Positions 6,169-7,905 of a stretch of 7,905 bases of DNA are shown here, piece by piece. A program made the translations under genes and the position numbers. This DNA is from Deltaproteobacteria bacterium (GTDB lineage Bacteria; Desulfobacterota; JAENJC01): NCBI GenBank assembly GCA_016208525.1, contig JACQYJ010000102.1, positions 1,463 to 9,367 on the forward strand, read 5' to 3'. Below the pieces are notes generated by a model. The model saw only the letters and a list, made by a program, of their open reading frames with translations. It searched no databases and had not been told where the DNA came from. Each line of letters begins with the position of its first letter. The stretch's first letter is position 1.

Positions 6169-6195
6169 TAGATTTTCATGGTAAGGGAGATGAAA

Positions 6196-7305
6196 ATGAA
6201 CAGAGGATTGTCCGTATCAGCAATACTGATAAGTTGCCTTTCCGCCATAGTTATCGCCGGATGCGCCGCTGCGCCTGAGCTTAAAGAAACGAGGGAGATC
6301 AGGCTCAATAAGACGTCCCTCGTTAGAGATGTGACAAACAGGCAGACCGACTCGATCCCGCTTGACGAGGCATCCGTCTTTTCCCCCGAAGACCCGCAGG
6401 CCCTGATGTGGGTGAAGCTCGATGATGTGGCAGGCAGGCATGAAAGGCCTGTTGCAAGCAGGGAGTTTGAGATCAAAAGCTCTTTCAGCCTTAAATATAT
6501 CGGACAGGCCAATAAGGTAAAACCCGACAGGCATAAGTGGGCAGTTGTGATCGGCATAGAGAGGTACAGGAAGACCGCATCCATGCAATTTGGAGAGAGC
6601 GATGCAAGGACAATGAGGGACTATCTGACCAACTACCTTGGCGTGCCTGAAGAGAACACAATCACCCTTATAAACGACATGGCCACAAAGGCGGAGCTTG
6701 AGGGCATGATAAAAGATCGGCTCCGGGGGCTTATGAGGGAAGGAGATACCCTCTATCTCTATTATGCCGGTCACGGCATCCCTGCCGATGAAACGCCTTA
6801 TCTGCTGCCATACGACGGAGACCCCGACAGTCCGGCCATAACAGCATATTCAATTGATGCCTTATATAAAGACCTTGACAGGCTTCCCGCCAGAAATATC
6901 TTCGTCTTCCTTGACACCTGCTTCAGCGGAAGGACCGGACGGGAGGAAAAGGAGACCATGCTGCTTGCAGGGGCAAGGCCCGGAGTCCTGAAGGTAAAAG
7001 ACCCGCTCCTCCTCTCGAAGAAGATCGTTGCCATGAGCGCGGCAAAATCAAACCAGCTCAGTAACTATTACAAAGAAGAGGGGCACGGCCTGTTTACATA
7101 CTATCTCCTTAAAGGGCTCCTCGGAGATGCCGACAGCAACGGCGACAAGAAGATACAGTTGAAGGAGTTGACTGGATATGTTGAAGAAGAGGTCGGCGTA
7201 GCGTCGAGGAGGCTGTTCGGGCTATCACGGCAGCAGAATCCGGTGAGCCTGCCGAAACCTCTAACTGACAAGGAAGAGGCGGTGATTGCGGAGGTACAGA
7301 GGTAA
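6196..7305 (+). CDS. Caspase-family (C14) peptidase lipoprotein with EF-hand-like loop
   Basis: From the ATG at 6196 the product is 369 aa. This start has AAGGGAG (6183-6189) six bases upstream; ATGs at 6178 and 6190 are in frame but worse placed. A lipoprotein signal peptide ends in the lipobox VIAGC (lipidated Cys at residue 23). A linker of about 80 residues follows, then a caspase p20-like domain (about 113-300) beginning HKWAVVIGIERY. The catalytic pair is present: His193 in YYAGHG and Cys242 in FLDTCFSG. Near the end, DSNGDKKIQLKE (313-324) fits a 12-position EF-hand loop with D1, N3, D5, I8 and E12; the Gly at position 6 is replaced by Lys. The protein should be a membrane-anchored Cys protease homologue exposed outside the cytoplasm. 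The C14 domain in bacteria usually prefers basic P1 residues, but the substrate here is unknown. The gene follows a divergent XRE regulator and precedes a secreted LPP20/DUF4384-like protein. Confidence 0.92.
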   Translation: MNRGLSVSAILISCLSAIVIAGCAAAPELKETREIRLNKTSLVRDVTNRQTDSIPLDEASVFSPEDPQALMWVKLDDVAGRHERPVASREFEIKSSFSLKYIGQANKVKPDRHKWAVVIGIERYRKTASMQFGESDARTMRDYLTNYLGVPEENTITLINDMATKAELEGMIKDRLRGLMREGDTLYLYYAGHGIPADETPYLLPYDGDPDSPAITAYSIDALYKDLDRLPARNIFVFLDTCFSGRTGREEKETMLLAGARPGVLKVKDPLLLSKKIVAMSAAKSNQLSNYYKEEGHGLFTYYLLKGLLGDADSNGDKKIQLKELTGYVEEEVGVASRRLFGLSRQQNPVSLPKPLTDKEEAVIAEVQR

Positions 7306-7317
7306 AGTTATTTCTGG

Positions 7318-7345
7318 TGTAGGGGCGGTCCCTTGTGGCCGCCCT
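7318..7345 (+). repeat. Second copy of the TGTAGGGGCGG hairpin repeat, after the caspase gene
   Basis: This copy shares TGTAGGGGCGG, a central CTTGT and the closing CCGCCCT with 4428-4454. Bases 7323-7328 (GGGCGG) pair with 7339-7344 (CCGCCC). Inner stem bases differ from the first copy but pairing is largely kept. No T-run follows, so unlike the first copy it is a weak terminator candidate. Confidence 0.75.
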
Positions 7346-7354
7346 CAGAAACGG

Positions 7355-7437
7355 GAGGGGACAGACCAACTCCCCTCAATCCCCTCTTTAACTAAAGAGG
7401 GGAAGTTTAAAGTCCCCCCTCTTAAGATAAGAGGGGG
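7355..7437. repeat. Cluster of three GC-rich hairpins in the caspase downstream gap
   Basis: Three inverted repeats lie in a row. GAGGGG (7355-7360) pairs with CCCCTC (7372-7377). CCCCTCTTTA (7381-7390) pairs perfectly with TAAAGAGGGG (7393-7402). CCCCCTCTTA (7415-7424) pairs perfectly with TAAGAGGGGG (7428-7437). The last two are alike and look like variants of one dispersed palindromic repeat of a kind common in bacterial intergenic DNA. With the hairpin at 7318-7345 they fill almost the whole 144-bp gap, and the G-run just after them (7441-7445) is the only ribosome-site-like sequence of the next gene. Confidence 0.8.
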
Positions 7438-7449
7438 TCAGGGGGCGTT

Positions 7450-7905
7450 ATGAAGAACTTAATCCACACAGCCATGCTATCAATATTGCTCTCCGCGTCC
7501 TCCCCTCTCTATGCCGCCGACTGCCAGTGGAAAGAGACCACCGGAGAGGCCGCAGTCGAGAATATAACAGCGGAAGAGGCAAGGCAGCTTGCATTAAACA
7601 GGGCGAGGAGCAAGGCAGTGGAAGAGATCGCAGGGGTCCATGTGCAGGGAAGCTCCCTGGTGAAGAATTTCACCCTTGCAGCCGACTTTATTCAGGCAAT
7701 GAGCGTAGGTTATATACTTGAAGAAAAGGCCGTGAAGTGGGAAACCGGGACATACCAGGAGAAACCAGAAGCAACTCCTCTGACAATATATAAAGTCACT
7801 CTCAATAGCTGCGTGGCATCAAGTGCAGCAGGCGACCCCTATTTCAGCATAAAGGCACAGCTTAACAGGCCAGTATTTATGGAGGGTGAAGAGGCCAGGA
7901 TAACT
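7450..7905 (+). CDS. Secreted LPP20/FlgT-N-like protein, probable DUF4384 protein (3'-truncated by window edge)
   Basis: The frame is open from ATG 7450 to the window edge, giving 152 residues with no stop. A signal peptide (about 1-23, ending SPLYAA before DC) directs export. Residues about 31-122 (EAAVENITAEEARQLALNRARSKAVEEIAGVHV, then VKNFTLAADFI and SVGYI) follow the LPP20/FlgT-N pattern: a helix rich in Ala and Arg, then a strand ending in YKVTLNSCV. Residues 132-152 (FSIKAQLNRPVFMEGE) look like the first strand of a DUF4384 domain, which would continue beyond the edge. Cys25 and Cys121 could form a disulfide. The ribosome site is the G-run at 7441-7445, four bases from the ATG. As I recall, proteins of this kind are often encoded beside caspase-like genes, suggesting joint action in the periplasm or at the outer membrane. 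No function is established. The family calls rest on pattern recall. Confidence 0.78.
   Translation, partial: MKNLIHTAMLSILLSASSPLYAADCQWKETTGEAAVENITAEEARQLALNRARSKAVEEIAGVHVQGSSLVKNFTLAADFIQAMSVGYILEEKAVKWETGTYQEKPEATPLTIYKVTLNSCVASSAAGDPYFSIKAQLNRPVFMEGEEARIT

Noticed and set aside
7527..7721. A 64-codon plus-strand reading frame near the right edge
   Set aside because: It lies in another frame inside the signal-peptide-bearing gene that starts at 7450 and shows no domain.

Overview
The window is a compact, roughly half-GC bacterial segment with short intergenic gaps and heavy use of AGG (Arg) and ATA (Ile) codons. FtsX, an EnvC-type amidase activator and a lipobox protein point to a diderm (Gram-negative) envelope. 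Gene order and codon style recall uncultured Nitrospirota or Desulfobacterota-like anaerobes. That placement is an impression, since no marker gene here fixes it.

Layout, left to right. (1) Bases 1-852: the 3' part of a split transketolase C-terminal subunit. Its last codons run into an array of 7-bp repeats. (2) Bases 906-5573: a plus-strand cell-envelope cluster of ftsX, an EnvC/M23-like activator, a CtpA/S41 protease and a YibQ-type divergent polysaccharide deacetylase. The first two overlap by 4 bp and both use TTG starts. A second heptamer array separates the activator from ctpA. A terminator and a 137-bp imperfect palindrome separate ctpA from the deacetylase. (3) Bases 5590-5964, minus strand: a small XRE-family regulator, convergent with the deacetylase and divergent from what follows. 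(4) Bases 6196-7905: a lipoprotein with a caspase (C14) domain and an EF-hand-like loop, a 144-bp gap filled with hairpin repeats, and the start of a secreted protein that looks like LPP20/FlgT-N plus DUF4384. This last gene runs off the right edge.

How the genes fit together. The FtsX-EnvC-CtpA-YibQ set is an established type of neighbourhood for septal peptidoglycan hydrolysis. FtsX (with FtsE) regulates the activator, the activator switches on amidases, CtpA-type proteases trim periplasmic substrates, and YibQ-like proteins are secreted or anchored deacetylase-fold proteins. ftsE is not in the window. The right-hand part is an accessory-looking module: an envelope-anchored caspase homologue and a partner secreted protein, possibly controlled by the divergent XRE protein through a palindrome lying inside a candidate promoter.

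No gene-free stretch exceeds 300 bp. The longest are 4425-4673 (terminator plus palindromic element plus candidate promoter) and 5965-6195 (divergent regulatory region with palindrome, candidate promoter and G-rich tract). The window is rich in intergenic repeats: two heptamer arrays, two copies of a TGTAGGGGCGG hairpin, one long palindrome and a cluster of GC-rich hairpins.
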